This document shows positions 40,850 to 53,800 of a DNA stretch of 64,000 nucleotides, piece by piece (position 1 is the first letter of the stretch; every line of letters begins with the position of its first letter). The stretch comes from Mesorhabditis belari. Its lineage: Eukaryota > Nematoda > Chromadorea > Rhabditida > Rhabditidae. The DNA lies in NCBI GenBank assembly GCA_958450365.1, contig CAUEEP010000478.1, positions 1 to 64,000 of the forward strand, in the 5' to 3' direction. Both the position numbers and the translations under genes were made by a program. A model generated the notes under the pieces. The model was not told the origin of the DNA. It did not search any database and saw only the letters and a program-made list of their open reading frames with translations.

Positions 40850-41287
40850 TTATTATACAGCAATTAGCAACAAAAGCGCAAAGAAGAAATCAAGAACACC
40901 AGCTGAATTGAAGCACCGAAAAGCCTTCTTCACCACAATGCCCGCCCACATACGGCAAAACTCACCCCAATCCATAGCCTGGACTGGGAAATCTTACCTC
41001 ACCCTCCTCGTTCTCCAGACCTTGCCCCATTATCATCTTTTCCGATCAATGCAACATTCCCTGGATGGGGAGCATTTTCAAAACAAAGACAACCTCAAAA
41101 AGTGGCTTCAAAACTATTTCCACTCGAAACCAAAAAATTTTCTTTGGGGAAGAGGAATTCGCCAACTTCTAATAAAATGGGCGAAGACTATTCAAAATAA
41201 CGGAAACTATTTCGAGTAAAATGCTTGTTTGGTTGTGAATAAATTTTTAAATAAAAATTTGACCAAGACTTCTGCGCAAACCTAATA
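40850..41287 (+). pseudogene. Mariner transposase, C-terminal half
   Basis: Reads HHNARPHTAKLTPIHSLDWE, LPHPPRSPDLAP, then after a one-base shift SDYHLFRSMQHSLDGEHFQN and WAKTIQNNGNYFE before a stop. The second catalytic Asp, normally in HDNARPH, is missing (HHNARPH). The element ends ACTTCTGCGCAAACCTAATA. A dead DD34D mariner (family motif knowledge). Confidence 0.82.
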
Positions 41288-41294
41288 GTAAATC

Positions 41295-41495
41295 TTGGCA
41301 AAAATGAAAAAAAGTTTTAGGACGACTTATCGAGTAAAATCTTTGCTCCGAGACGACGATGAGCGATTCTGGAATGATTCTGAAAGCGATTCTCTCGACT
41401 ATATGGCCGTATCGAACCCCAACGATAGCATTTTTGTTAAACTCGTTCAGAAAAACATCTGTAGTATGTCGTATTTTTTTAGCAAAAATTTGTAG
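41295..41495 (+). other. Unassigned 67-codon open frame
   Basis: MAKMKKSFRTTYRVKSLLRD then DDERFWNDSESDSLDYMAVS; the composition is coding-like and acidic, and it begins just after the mariner end. The minus strand is also open (41247-41564). No splice partners were found. It may be a fragment of a transposase N-terminus or the 3' UTR of the convergent gene. Confidence 0.25.
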
Positions 41496-41639
41496 TGTTG
41501 AAGGGAAATTTAAGAACAGACAGAGACAAGACATTTTATTGGAAACTTCGTTTACAAATTGCAATTTTTTTACGCCAATTTCTTTATATAGTGTTGATTT
41601 ACTTTCTTGAAGCGTATCTATTTTATTCTATTTTCTAAT

Positions 41640-41891
41640 TCACAGGAAAAATGCGTCACACAAGTGTTTCCTAAAGATTTCCGACTCTCTGAAAGCCTCG
41701 CTTGACGGGAACCGCTTTTGAAGGGCCTCTAGGAGGAAAGAGTTTCCGGTCGACAAGTTGTGGTTTCCAGAAGTTTGATGGGCAATCAATCTCGTAAATC
41801 GGTGATAGTCCTCGTTTGTCACAAAGAAACAGCCATCGATTTGATCGATCTCAACAACGTTGCCCCTCGTTCCATAGTGTTGACCGGCCAC
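41640..41891 (-). CDS. Exon 15: terminal exon
   Basis: Acceptor ATATCTAG, then VAGQHYGTRGNVVEIDQIDG, CFFVTNEDYHRFTRLIAHQT and EIFRKHLCDAFFL before TGA at 41640. It joins exon 14 in phase 0. Its beginning (VAGQHYG) would read as a new start if taken alone, but GTG here is an internal Val. Confidence 0.8.
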   Translation of the reverse strand: MAGQHYGTRGNVVEIDQIDGCFFVTNEDYHRFTRLIAHQTSGNHNLSTGNSFLLEALQKRFPSSEAFRESEIFRKHLCDAFFL

Positions 41892-44800
41892 CTAGATATG
41901 TAGATCACATAAATTTCTGATAAATCGGATTGCTTTTGAGCATTTTAACGTTTATTTGTAATATAAATACCCACATTTTAATTCGCATAAAGATATGATA
42001 AAGATTCGCGATTTGTGATAAGATTCATTTTAATTTCTAACTTATACTTACCGTTTTGAGATTGAAACTTGAGAATAAAATCGTTTGATACCTTACTAGG
42101 GATTGTTGTTTATTTATCACTGAGTTTTGAGGTGAAACCTAGCCTATTTTGTAGCAAATTTTTCGCTGATTCCGGATATCTAGATCGTTTTTGTGTAATG
42201 GGTTCAAATTTTCGATTCAAAAATTCGTTTGAAGTTTCTGTGTAAAAAAAAAAGTAGTTTTTGAGTGTTGCGCTTATTATCTGGGCTCTTGCTAGGCCCT
42301 AGGCCCTAGGCTTTTTTTGGCCCTGGTTCAAGCCTGGACTTGGATAAAACTTTTGCTCTTTACAAAAGCGATTTCCAAAAATTTATATTATATTTATATT
42401 GTTTGTTGAAATAAATCGTGTTTAAACTATCACAGAAGGTCATGAAATAAAATTATCCAAATTTAAACTACATAAAGTTGCATAAATTAGTGTTTACATG
42501 AATATGGCTATGCGGTTTGCAAGATTTCACATTTATGACTTTAACAAGAATTTTCTTTTACAAAAAGCAAAAGTTTTATTCAAGTCCAGGCTTGAACCAG
42601 GGCCAAAAAGAGCCTAGGGTCTAGCGAGAGCCTAGCAAGAGCCCGCACGAATCACTTGGCCACGACGATTTGTCTTCGATGGCGCGCTCAAGATAGCTTG
42701 ACACTCGCGCGGTCAGATAATTAGCGCAACACTCAGAAACTTCCTTTTTTTGACACAGAAACTTCAAACGGATTTAAATCGAAAATTTGAACCCATTACA
42801 CACAAACGATCTAGATATTCGGAATCAGCGAAAAATTTGCTACAAAATAGGCTAAGTCCCACCTCGAAAGTCAGTGGTAAATAAATAAATAAATAAACAA
42901 CGGTCCCTAGTTAGAAAATTGAAGAAAAAAATAAAAAAAACTCTACCTTAATTGTAATGTGATTATCTTTATCCAGAATTTTGTTCACATTGTCGACGAG
43001 ACATCGCATAGCATGCTTCGGAATGGGATACCCAAATTTGATGGCCAACTGCAGCATTTTCTTTTCGTCCTTCGAGAGGTGCAGAGCAGTGACGAGCTCA
43101 TGCAATAGCATCTGATTTTGCTTCTTTTGTTGAATTTCTGTGTAGAAGTGAGCCAGAGATGACTTCAGTTTGTTGTCTTGCCTCTCAAATTCTCGCAAAT
43201 CCGTGTTATCGCCTGGTTTTCGCAGCTCTAGCATGAAACTCGTTAAGTCGTTGCTTGTTTTTGTTATGTAAATGGCTTGACACGAAACGGCGACCAACTT
43301 CACCAACTCGTTTCCGAAATCCTCGCAAAGTGCCGTGTTCATGATTGCATTATTAGTAGCTTCCACTTGTAGATAACTGGCAAAGTCGATGATGGTTTTA
43401 CGGACGATTCCTTCAAGTCGAGCAAAAGAGAAACTCGTGTGCAACTCGGGCATCGTCATTTCACTGAACGGGGCGTCGTTCGTAGCGAATTCGGCCATCA
43501 AATATGCAAAAGCGTTAACCGTTTTGCTGGCCTCAATCATGAATTTCTCTTCGGTTTCCCGACGAAAACTCATCACACTCGGCGCGACTTTCACAAATGA
43601 TACAACTTCGCCGATTGCGAGGTTTGAAGGAAAGGCGAAACGTTTCATCTCGGTTTCAATAAACTCGTGAATCTCTTTGTTAAATTGGATAAAGAATTTT
43701 TGATATGTCAAGATCAGATGCTGTTGGAGTTTCTGAAAATGAAGTGAAAGTTTTTCTCCTTGAACAACACAAAGAAATTGGAAACCCTAGCATGTTTTCT
43801 AGTGAAAAGATTAGTTTGTTGATGAATCTAAAGTTCAAAAGGCATTTTAAGAAACCATTTCTTTCTCACTATTAGTTAGCTGATCCCCTTTTCAAAAACA
43901 AACAAGCTATTTACTTTTTCTTCTTAAATAGTATCAAATAGTCTATTTGGTAGTAATAGTTTCTAGGCTAACCTAGTTAATTCTAAATATAAAAGTTTGG
44001 CTTCTGTAACTTCGAGGGGACCATTTTAGACTTATTTCTCGGTTTTTAACATTTTGCTCATGTGCTTGCTGGTATTTTTAATGCAATTTATTGACAACAA
44101 TAGGTAGCAACAGAGAGTGCTTATGGGGTTTTAAATTAAGCACAGCTATTCAGACAAATGATCTATTAAGTTGGGAAGGAATTCTTTGCCGACATTTTGG
44201 GTGAGGGTCTTAAACTTGTAATACCTCATTTGAAAGCTAATTTTCTAGTAAATTGGATAAAAAAAAAACCATATTTTAATATATCAATTTTCAAAGTTTT
44301 TGCAGCCGTTTTACTGAGCGGTGTCAGACCGTGAATTTCAAAAAAATGAATAGCTCAAGAGTGCTCAAAAGTTTGAAGCTATTTCGCCAAAAGAGATTTG
44401 TGATTCTGCATAGACACTTTGATTAATATTAGGTTGATGCAAAAGTCTTTTTCATTTTTTTCGTCTGCCGTTTCAAGCAAACAAATGCACGAATTAAACT
44501 ACGGTTGATTTCATTAGAAAAACCAATTATTTTTCTGCAAAATAACATTAAAACGGGTTTAAAAATATTTAATGCCTGGATTTTCTTGCCGGTATTCATT
44601 TTATCAATTCTACCAAGTAGAACTCGGATTTAATTGGTCTGTTACTTTGGATTTAATTGGTCGAAACTGTTAGATGAATTCGGAAATCCGCTTTTTTTTT
44701 TCAGTTTCTCTGAGAGCTCAGAAAGGATATCGCAAAGATATAAAAGTCGATTTATTAGATTAAAAAAGTAGAGACAAGATTACGGTGATCGAGAAAATTT

Positions 44801-47800
44801 TAGTTTGATCGAGAAACGTTTTAGGAAACGGAGAATTTTCAGGACTCCACGTTGACGTCAATCAAAACATCTTAAATCTCTTTCATTTTACATCGATTGT
44901 TGTTATCATTGTTATCATGTTGTTATCATTTTTGTTATTCTATTAATTTGTTAAAAGAATTATTTATATAAATATTTGGAATCAATACAGGAGTCTTAAA
45001 GAAAAAACAAGAAAAAAGTTAAAATGCAGTTGGTGGTTGAATTTAATAAGACAAGGCTTGACGCTCTTTTGACCGTTTTTGCATTGGCGCCCTTTTGATC
45101 ACGGTGCTCTTTTGATCACGGCGCCCTTTTGATCACGGCGCTCTTTTGATATAGTCCCAGATAAAGCAATGTAGGTTTTGCAAATTTGATTTGGTTTTTT
45201 AAATGGTTAGAGTCACAGGTATCCCAGCCTACAGTGACAAGTGATTTTTACGTCCATCATTGTAAAAGTAAATTTGAAAAAGTGGTTCAGAGTTGCGAGT
45301 ACCTTGAAAACTCACATTCCAGCAAAAGCGCCTCCGAACAGAGAGGTGATGGTCGTGATTGCACGGGCGTATTTCGTAGCCGAATTCACCGCTACCGATG
45401 CTCTCAGCAGGGCCACCGCCCAAAAGGATCCCTGTGTGAAAATGCGAGCGCTCATCGTGGCGAGTGCTCGGCCAGCCAGCAAGCAGCCCGGTGTCCATAA
45501 CATGGCCGCCACCGAGACAATGTTAAACACCTGGTTGACGACGTTTGCGATATCGCTTGTGAGAGTGCAACTCGGCGACTCGCACACCTTCAATTGCACC
45601 TGTAAATGAGCATTGCTATTAATAGAAGAATTGAAATTTAAGCTCACAAACTATTCGTGTAGTTTTCTAGACTTACCTGTTGTTGAGCATATGTGGCTTC
45701 TTCGGGATAAACGATAACGCTCCGCTCCAGCTTGTTGTTTTTGAGGTAATGTTCAAATGACGGGTAAATCGTTCCCGGGTCGCTCAAATCCAAAACTTTC
45801 TTTGACTTACTCAGCTGGAGCACTAAAATTCCACACATTTTATCATCATACATAGGGGAAGCTATTGAAAAATATTGATTGGAGGCTATTATAGTGGATT
45901 TTTGCTATCGAATGATAAAATTTGTTTATTTGAGTGAAAAATCTGTTTTATCTGTTTTATCTGTTTTATCTGTTTTATCTGTTTTAAAATAAAGTACATA
46001 AAAACCTACGCGGGATCTCCAGATTGCCGAATTCGCCGTTTGTTTCACTCGATGCGTTCTTTTCTTTGACGCCAACCGAAACGTAGAAAATGTTGAACTC
46101 GATTTTGTCCAATTTTCGGCACTCCTTTTTGATCGTTTTCAGCATGTTTCTCACCGGTTCCTTTTCTTTCTTCCAGTAGCTTTGAAGGAAATTTGCGTGA
46201 CCCTGAAGGCTTTGAGGCTATTTTGAGGCCATATTCATGAGGCTATTTTGTAAAACTTTTGTCCCACAAAATAGCATCCAGTCGCTTTTCCTGGGGCATT
46301 CTATACCCAATCTTTTTTTTGCAGTGATTAGAATTTTCCCATTGAAATATTCAATATAGAATATCACAAAAACCTTTCATTAACCTTCACCAAAAGACTT
46401 CCAATAACTCGAATTTTTTAAAGACAAACTGGAAATTTTCTTTTTGAAACCCACTAACTAAATACCTACAGGGTGCGCATTAATTATGGACCGCTTAATA
46501 GACAGCAAGAAAAATCCCTGTAGTAATTGTTCTATTCCCTTCCGGTGTAGCTCGATGATCGGTGAACGGATTTCTTGACCATTCTTAAATTTATCATTTT
46601 TTGTTGCAATAAGAACATTGTAAGATCATCAAATTACAGAAAAAACACAAAATGATCCAGTAGAAACACTATATTTGTCGTCAACCAACTCAATTAAGCG
46701 CGTGCGTGCTGGTTGCCATAATTCTGCCCCACCGTGTATATTATTAAAATAGTTAAAGTTTATTCCACAAAAAGTTTCATCAATAGCAACTCTCGCTTCC
46801 GCTCACAGCCAATTCTTGTGCAGGAAAGCCAGAAGAAAGTGTTTTATTGAGGTTCCGCTTTGTTTTCTTAGGTCTTCACAGTTGGTAAACTTCAATGTTT
46901 TGGGCTTTCTTGTTAATTCAATATCAAAGACTATAATTTCGATAATATGTTTATGGGAGTTTAAGTTACTAGCAAAAATCTCATTCGGTTTCTATTCAGT
47001 TCCTATTCGGTTGCTATCAGGTTCCCATTCGGTGCACATTTGGTTCCTATTAGGTCCCCATTTGGTTCCTATTAAGCTCCCATTCGGTTCCAATTCGGTT
47101 CCTATTCGGTTTCTATTAGGTCCCCATTTGGTTCCTATTAAGCTCCCATTCGGTTCCAATTCGGTTCCTATTCGGTTCCTATTAGGTCCCCATTTGGTTC
47201 CTATTAAGCTCCCATTCGGTTCCAATTCGGTTCCTATTCGGTTCCTATTAGGTCCACATTCGGCTCCTATTAAGCTCCCATTCGGTTCCTATCAAAGCCT
47301 GAGACCAACTTGGTGGCGGGTACCCACGCGCCTGCCACATTCGTGCCTTTTGAAAAAGATTAAAAATCAATTACGTTAACGCTACGCTCATACTGTACAG
47401 CAACTTAATGATTTAATGATTTTTCCTGCCAAGTTTAAAGAAAATACTCCTTTGTCAAAAAAGATTGTGTTTATTAATACACATTTCTAGCTGAGAGTCT
47501 CTTAAATAGCTCATACTTAATGCGCACCCTTTATATCTAACCATATTCTGAAAATAGATAACCTTTATATTTATTTTCAGAATTTCGAGTTCAAAAGTTT
47601 TTTTTATTAGACACCATGTGTTCACGTGGTAAAACAAACCGGTTTGATGCCAATTTTTTTGCAATAATTTCGCTAAAAGTACAGTAATTTTTCTGGCGTT
47701 CCTTTTAAAAAAGGCATTACTCGCGAGGAACACACTCTAGTTTTAACACCGATACGATCTACCGCAAAACGATTCACAGGTAAACTTTGGAATCTTCTTT

Positions 47801-50800
47801 ATAGCTTGATCTTTGTGAAAACTTTTTTTAACACAACTCACCTAAAGTTTTGCTTTTATATTATCAAGTTATGGGTATTTACAATCTCGTCCGTCCAAGG
47901 CCTTTCAATCCGAAAATATCCGAAGAATCCACGCGAAAATGTGTTTTCTATAGGATTTTTACTTTTGAATTGCGCCATTCGACGCAGAAAAATGTGCTGA
48001 ATCCGGAAATAAAAGAATTTTTGAAATCCCTTCGACAAATTTTTTAAAAATCGATTTTTAGCGATTGTACCATGTTAAATTTCAGCTATATTTTATTATC
48101 AAAAGAAAATTTTGAAAACATAAAAGCTAATTTTCCACAATTCATGGCCTGACAGAGTTTCTCATCTTTAAAACAAACTCGGCGGGCGTTTGAAAACAAA
48201 AACGGATAGCAGCATCGGAAATAGCGTAAAATTCTGCGTCGTATGGCTCATTTCATTTGGCCACCTCAGCTTTGTGACTTTCCCTTGTAAAAAAGCGAAA
48301 TAACTACCGCTCACAACTCACATTATTCCCGTACACCACCACACCGACTCTCGTTTGATAGGCGATCTGCTGTCCGATAGTCGCTTCGCCCAGCGCTGAT
48401 ACAATGAAACCCCACATCTGAAACATAAGTTAACATGGTTATCGGATAGGATCGGAGCGGGCTAGCCTAATCGGATCGGACTAGGCTAGCCCAATCGGAT
48501 CGGAGCGGGCTAGCCTAATCGGATCGGACTAGGCTAGCCCAATCGGATCGGAGCGGGCTAGCCTAATCGGATCGGACTAGGCTAGCCCAATCGGATCGGA
48601 CCAGGCTAGCCCAATCGGATCGGATCGGAGCGGACTAGCTCAATCGGATCGGACTAGGCTAGCCCTATCGGATCGGACCAGGCTAGCCCAATCGGATCGG
48701 ATCGGAGCGGACTAGCTCAATCGGATCGGACTAGGCTAGCCCAATCGGATCGGACCAGGCTAGCCCAATCGGATCGGATCGGAGCGGACTAGCTCAATCG
48801 GATCGGACTAGGCTAGCCCAATCGGATCGGATCGGACCAGGCTAGCCCAATCGGATCGGAGCTGGCTAGCCCAATCGGATCGGAGCGGACTAGCTCAATC
48901 GGATCGGACTAGGCTAGCCCAATCGGATCGGATCGGACCAGGCTAGCCCAATCGGATCGGAGCTGGCTAGCCCAATCGGATCGGAGCGGACTAGCTCAAT
49001 CGGATCGGACTAGGCTAGCCCAATCGGATCGGATCGGACCAGGCTAGCCCAATCGGATCGGAGCTGGCTAGCCCAATCGGATCGGAGCGGACTAGCTCAA
49101 TCGGATCGGACTAGGCTAGCCCAATCGGATCGGAGCGGACTAGCCCAATCGGATCGGAGCTGGCTAGCCTAATCGGATCGGAGCGGAGCGGGCTAGCGCA
49201 ATCGGATCGGACCGGGCTAGCTCAATCGGATCGGAGCGGGCTAACCCAATCCGATTCGATCCGATCAATCGGGCTTCCAGAATAAATTAACATTTTACAT
49301 CGGCAATTTACAAAATACAAATGAAAGCTCTGTTTTCGATTTTGCAGTGCTTTCTGTTAACGAAAGCCGTGTTTTCTATTTTGCAACCAAACACAAAAAT
49401 TATTGCGCGATATTTGCCCGTCTAAGTGGCATTTGTATCTTGTTCGTCATTTTTTAATCCATTGTTTATTTTCTTTTCTTTTTAACTTGCAAGAGTTTTA
49501 ATTAAATTTCTCTAGAATGGGTGGCGAAGCGGTGCTTCTTTCTGTTCAAAGCAGTGCATATCCTATGCATTTTTAAAGTACACTTTTTTAAAAAAAAGCT
49601 GTGAGTCACCTGTGTGAAACGATCGTTCCCCATATTATCGCTTCCGTCCGCCAAAATCATCACATCGTTCCACGATTTGTTGATCGTGCAAGGGCACACC
49701 TCGGTCACCGGTGGAGAAGTTGGGGTCTAAATTTGGGCATGTTATTAAAGCTAGATGCATAAAACAATATGCAAAAGTCACTCTAAGGTATGCCCCCTTC
49801 ACCGTAATCCGTCTAGTAGTAATGTCTAGTCCAAAGTCTTGTTCTAGGCTTGATCTGAACTGTTCTGTCTGTCTGTCTAATGATCTAATGTCCAATGATC
49901 TAATGTTCAATGATCTAATGTCCAATGATCACTCACCGCACACGGGTACTTTTTGCCGAACGCCGAAAAGATACCATCAGTGCTATAGGCGTCACTCGTC
50001 GAGTTAAAGAGTTGATTAGTTTTGTTCCCGGTGAGTTGAAGGCCAAAGTAGTCGGGCGAAGACGTTACATCCTGAGCAAGTACAACCCTGAAAATTTGCT
50101 TGGAAAGATTAACACCAAACTTGTAACAAAAACATCTGTCTATCCTTTTTCCCGACAATTTAAAGTTTTTCGTGTTTTTCTCAGCACCAATCCTTTGATT
50201 TTGACTATTTTGACTATGATTCGATGCAGAATAAAGTTGCGCGTCGAATGACACCAAAAACAACTAAAAATATAATATCCATGCAAAATTTGTGAGACAA
50301 AAGGTTAGGTCCCGCCCATAATGGGCAGGGTTTAGGTTTTTAGCCAACAACTTTGCATGGATATTATATTTTGAGGTGATTTTGATATCATTCGATGCGC
50401 AATTTTATTCTGCATCGAGTGATATTCAAAATAGTCAAAATCAAAGGGTTGGTGCTGAGAAAAATAGGAAAAACCTTCAATTGCCAATGGCAACAAAAAG
50501 AAACGACAAATATTTTCGTTACAAGTTCCAAAAATTAATGGCTGATTTCTCACCACCGGGTGCACACTAGACATGGGTTTCGGATCGCTTTTTTCGGTTC
50601 GGTTCGGTTCGGTTCGGTTCAAACAAAAAGTTCGCAAATTTCAGTTCGGTTCAGCTCAGTTCAAGCCGAAAATCCGAAAATTTCAATGAATTCAGTTTTG
50701 CAACTAATTTTGCAGCACACTTTATTGAAATTGTTTTCTCTCTAAGTATCAATAAAACTATCGAACTGGATATCTGTTGTAGAGAAATTTGAATGTACAC

Positions 50801-53800
50801 TACTGGACAATGAAATATGATATTTGAAAAACGATCGTCACTTTTGCGCGCCTTTAACTCCCTTGTCTTTACCGTATTTCTAAATATTAATACTACCGTT
50901 GTGTAGCCCTTGAAAAGAGCTTTCAGAAAATGTATAACACTAATAGTTTAAACGCGAAGACAAGGGAGTTACAGACGCGCGAAAGTGACGATCGTTTTTC
51001 AAATATCATATTTCATTGTCGAGTACTGTAGGGTAAAAATTGTCTCTTCTTTTCAGCATCTTTTCAGCTTTCTAAAACAATACATTAATCTAAGCTGAAA
51101 GAAAACAATTAATCATTAAATCTACGCTTAATTCTATTAAGTTGTCTTTTCGTTTTTTTCGTACTTCTGTTAAAAAGTAACAAATTCACCAATTAATCTA
51201 TAGTTTGCTCTATAAAAAAAAGTGTTTTTTTGTTCAATTTGCATCTTTTTAAATGAATTTCGGTTGACTTTCAAGCAAATTCGAGAGTGAAAAACGCCTT
51301 TTTCGTAAAAATCTATAAAAAACTCTACGGAAAAATTGGCTGAATGAATTTCTCTGAAATTTTGGCGAAATATCAAACGTTTTTTTTCTCTATCTTTTAT
51401 CTATTGACACGAAGATAGGTTTTCTTTAGCTAAGGTGTCTAAACCGCATCATCGAGTTAGCCCTTTTTGACTACCCGACTTCATACTCTCAAGAAAATCC
51501 AGGCATTAAATATTTTTAAACCCGTTTTAATGTTATTTTGCAGAAAAATAATTGGTTTTTCTAATGAAATCAACCGTAGTTTAATTCGTGCATTTGTTGG
51601 CTTGAAACGGCAGACGAAAAGGAACGAAAAGACTTATGCATCAACCTAATACATCGAATATGTAGAATTAAGCGTAGATTTTATGATTTTGATGAAACCG
51701 TAACATTTTTAAATGAATTTCTGAAACAATGCATTGTTTTAGAAAGCTGAAAAGATGCTGAAAAAAAGAAACAATTTTTACCTTACAGTACTCGACAAAT
51801 CTACTTTTTGTATCTTTCGAATTCTTTTTGAACCAAGACAGAAAAAAGTCGATAAAAAAAGACGAGATTACGGTAGTTTGGAGGGGAAGAGGTACAGTAC
51901 TGGACAATGAAATATGATATTTGAAAAACGATCGTCACTTTCGCGCGTCTGTAACTCCCTTGTCTTCGCGTTTAAACTATTAGTGTTATACATTTTCTGA
52001 AAGCTCTTTTCAAGGGCTACACAACGGTAGTATTAATATTTAGAAATACGGTAAAGACAAGGGAGTTACAGACGCGCAAAAGTGACGATCGTTTTTCAAA
52101 TATCATATTTCATTGTCGAGTACTGTACGCTTGAAATCGAAAATTTGCGTACAAAATCTGCGTACAAAATTTGCATTTGAAAATAAATGAGAAAAGAAAT
52201 TTGGCCTCGACCCGAAATCAAAAAAAAATTCAATCCGAACATCCGAAAATCTGAGAATTTCGGTTTGGTTCGGTTGAATCCGAAAATCCGAACCGAAACC
52301 GAAGCGAAACCCAAGTCTAGTGCACACATTTTATCTTATATAAGCAAAAAAAGAGGAATGCCTGTCTCAGTGGCCAAAACACCAAAAATGAATTTGTGTG
52401 AAGAAGTTTCAAAACCGTACCAAATGTCGACTTGAAGTAAACCCCTCAAAATCGAGGCTTGCGAAAGCGCCTCACTTTGATCGGTTTCCCCGGCACTAAA
52501 TAAAATTTTGAATTTGATAGTGAAGTGTAAAACTAAAGTGTAAACTAAAGTGTTCCATCCGCAAGTCCGCTGTAGCCTGTAGGTTGAGATCTAAAACTCC
52601 GGCCTCTGTAGGCCTGTTGGCCTTTTGGCCGGAGTTTTAGATCTCGACCCCTCAAAATCGAGGCTTTGGAAAGGGCCGCGCTTAGACTTAGTTCTAGATC
52701 TCGACCTACAGACGTCCAAGCAACTTGCGGTTAGTTTCATTCGATTCCTCATAAAATTCTACTATATAGTGATTAGATTAAGCGCTTACTTGTAAAAATA
52801 TCGAGAAAAGGAGCTTTATATAGAACTCTGAACAAGATTTACGATCGAGACTGGAGTTGGTTTGGTTTGGTTTGGTTTGGTTTGGTTTGGTTTGGTTTGG
52901 TTTGGTTTGGTTCAAACATTTAATGGTTTAAAGATCCAAAGGATTCACTCACAGCCCATTGGTGAAAAGAATGATCACGGGGGTTCGATTGTTCTGGAGT
53001 TGATTCGTGAAGATGTTTGTCGCGTCGACGAGAGCTCTAAAGACAAGAAAAATTGTCAACATGTATAGTCTTGCGCTCTAAAAAAGTATGATTTTCTCAA
53101 AAACCAAATGAGTTAATAAGTTCTCGTTTAGATATTTTAAATCCACGGACAATTTTTTCACTAGATTTATTTGTGTAAGGATCTAAAACCTCATTCATTT
53201 TACATAAGTCTTTGATTGCTTGATTGCTGCTTTAAACATGCTTTAAACATGATATGATTGCTGCTCTAAACATGACATGGGTCGCGTCCGTTTCCTTCCT
53301 ATTTGCGTCCCTATTTTGCAATTATTCGTGTCGCATTTTTCGTCTTTTCTCCCTTCCCGAAGTTATTTTTTTTGCACTGCGGGTTGCTTTTTGCCTTCTT
53401 TCTGAGGGGGGGGACTTGGTTGTTTCTATTGATGCGCATGATGTTTTTGTAATGGGTATTGTTGCATTTTGGTTTTGTACTAATAAATAGTAAAATTATA
53501 AATTCAACTTACTTTCTGCTACCCTTCAGGTTTTAAATCCTGTTTAGATAACTGGTTTAACATTGTAGAAAGAGCTTATTAACATTTGTGCCGCCACCGA
53601 CGAGTATTAATCTTGTGTTGGATGCTGCACGTTCTTGTTATGTTGTAAGTGCTTTGGGGAAACCCTTTTAACCTTTTGTGCTAATCGGCCATTCTTAGCA
53701 GAATCATCCTCGATGATAAGGTTAAAGCGGGTCGCACCCCAAACTCATGATTGCTGCTTTAAAGATGCTTTAAACATGACATGATTGCTGCTTTAAAGAT

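Larger units (their letters stand above)
50568..52327. mobile_element. Composite palindromic element, several nested layers
   Basis: Outer arms: GTGCACACTAGACATGGGTT plus (GGTTC)n on the left and the inverse AACCCAAGTCTAGTGCACAC on the right. Inside are a ~230-bp foldback (50797-51030), a matching foldback (51896-52128), inner arms TCAGCATCTTTTCAGCTTTC / inverse (about 51056 and about 51740), and in the centre a family A mariner MITE (51137-51649). It lies in intron 6 of the VWA gene. Confidence 0.8.

Noticed and set aside
43389..43670. 93-aa plus-strand frame
   Set aside because: Shadow of the 786-nt minus-strand exon.
45186..45609. Plus-strand frames of 104 and 122 aa
   Set aside because: Shadows of VWA-gene exon 12 on minus, which has matching phases and splice sites.
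46816..47379. 187-aa plus-strand frame
   Set aside because: Mostly the GGTTCCTATT minisatellite translated as SNSVPIRFLLGPHLVPI repeats.
48437..49257. CRISPR-like regular repeats
   Set aside because: Units are contiguous with no unique spacers, in a eukaryotic intron; it is a satellite.
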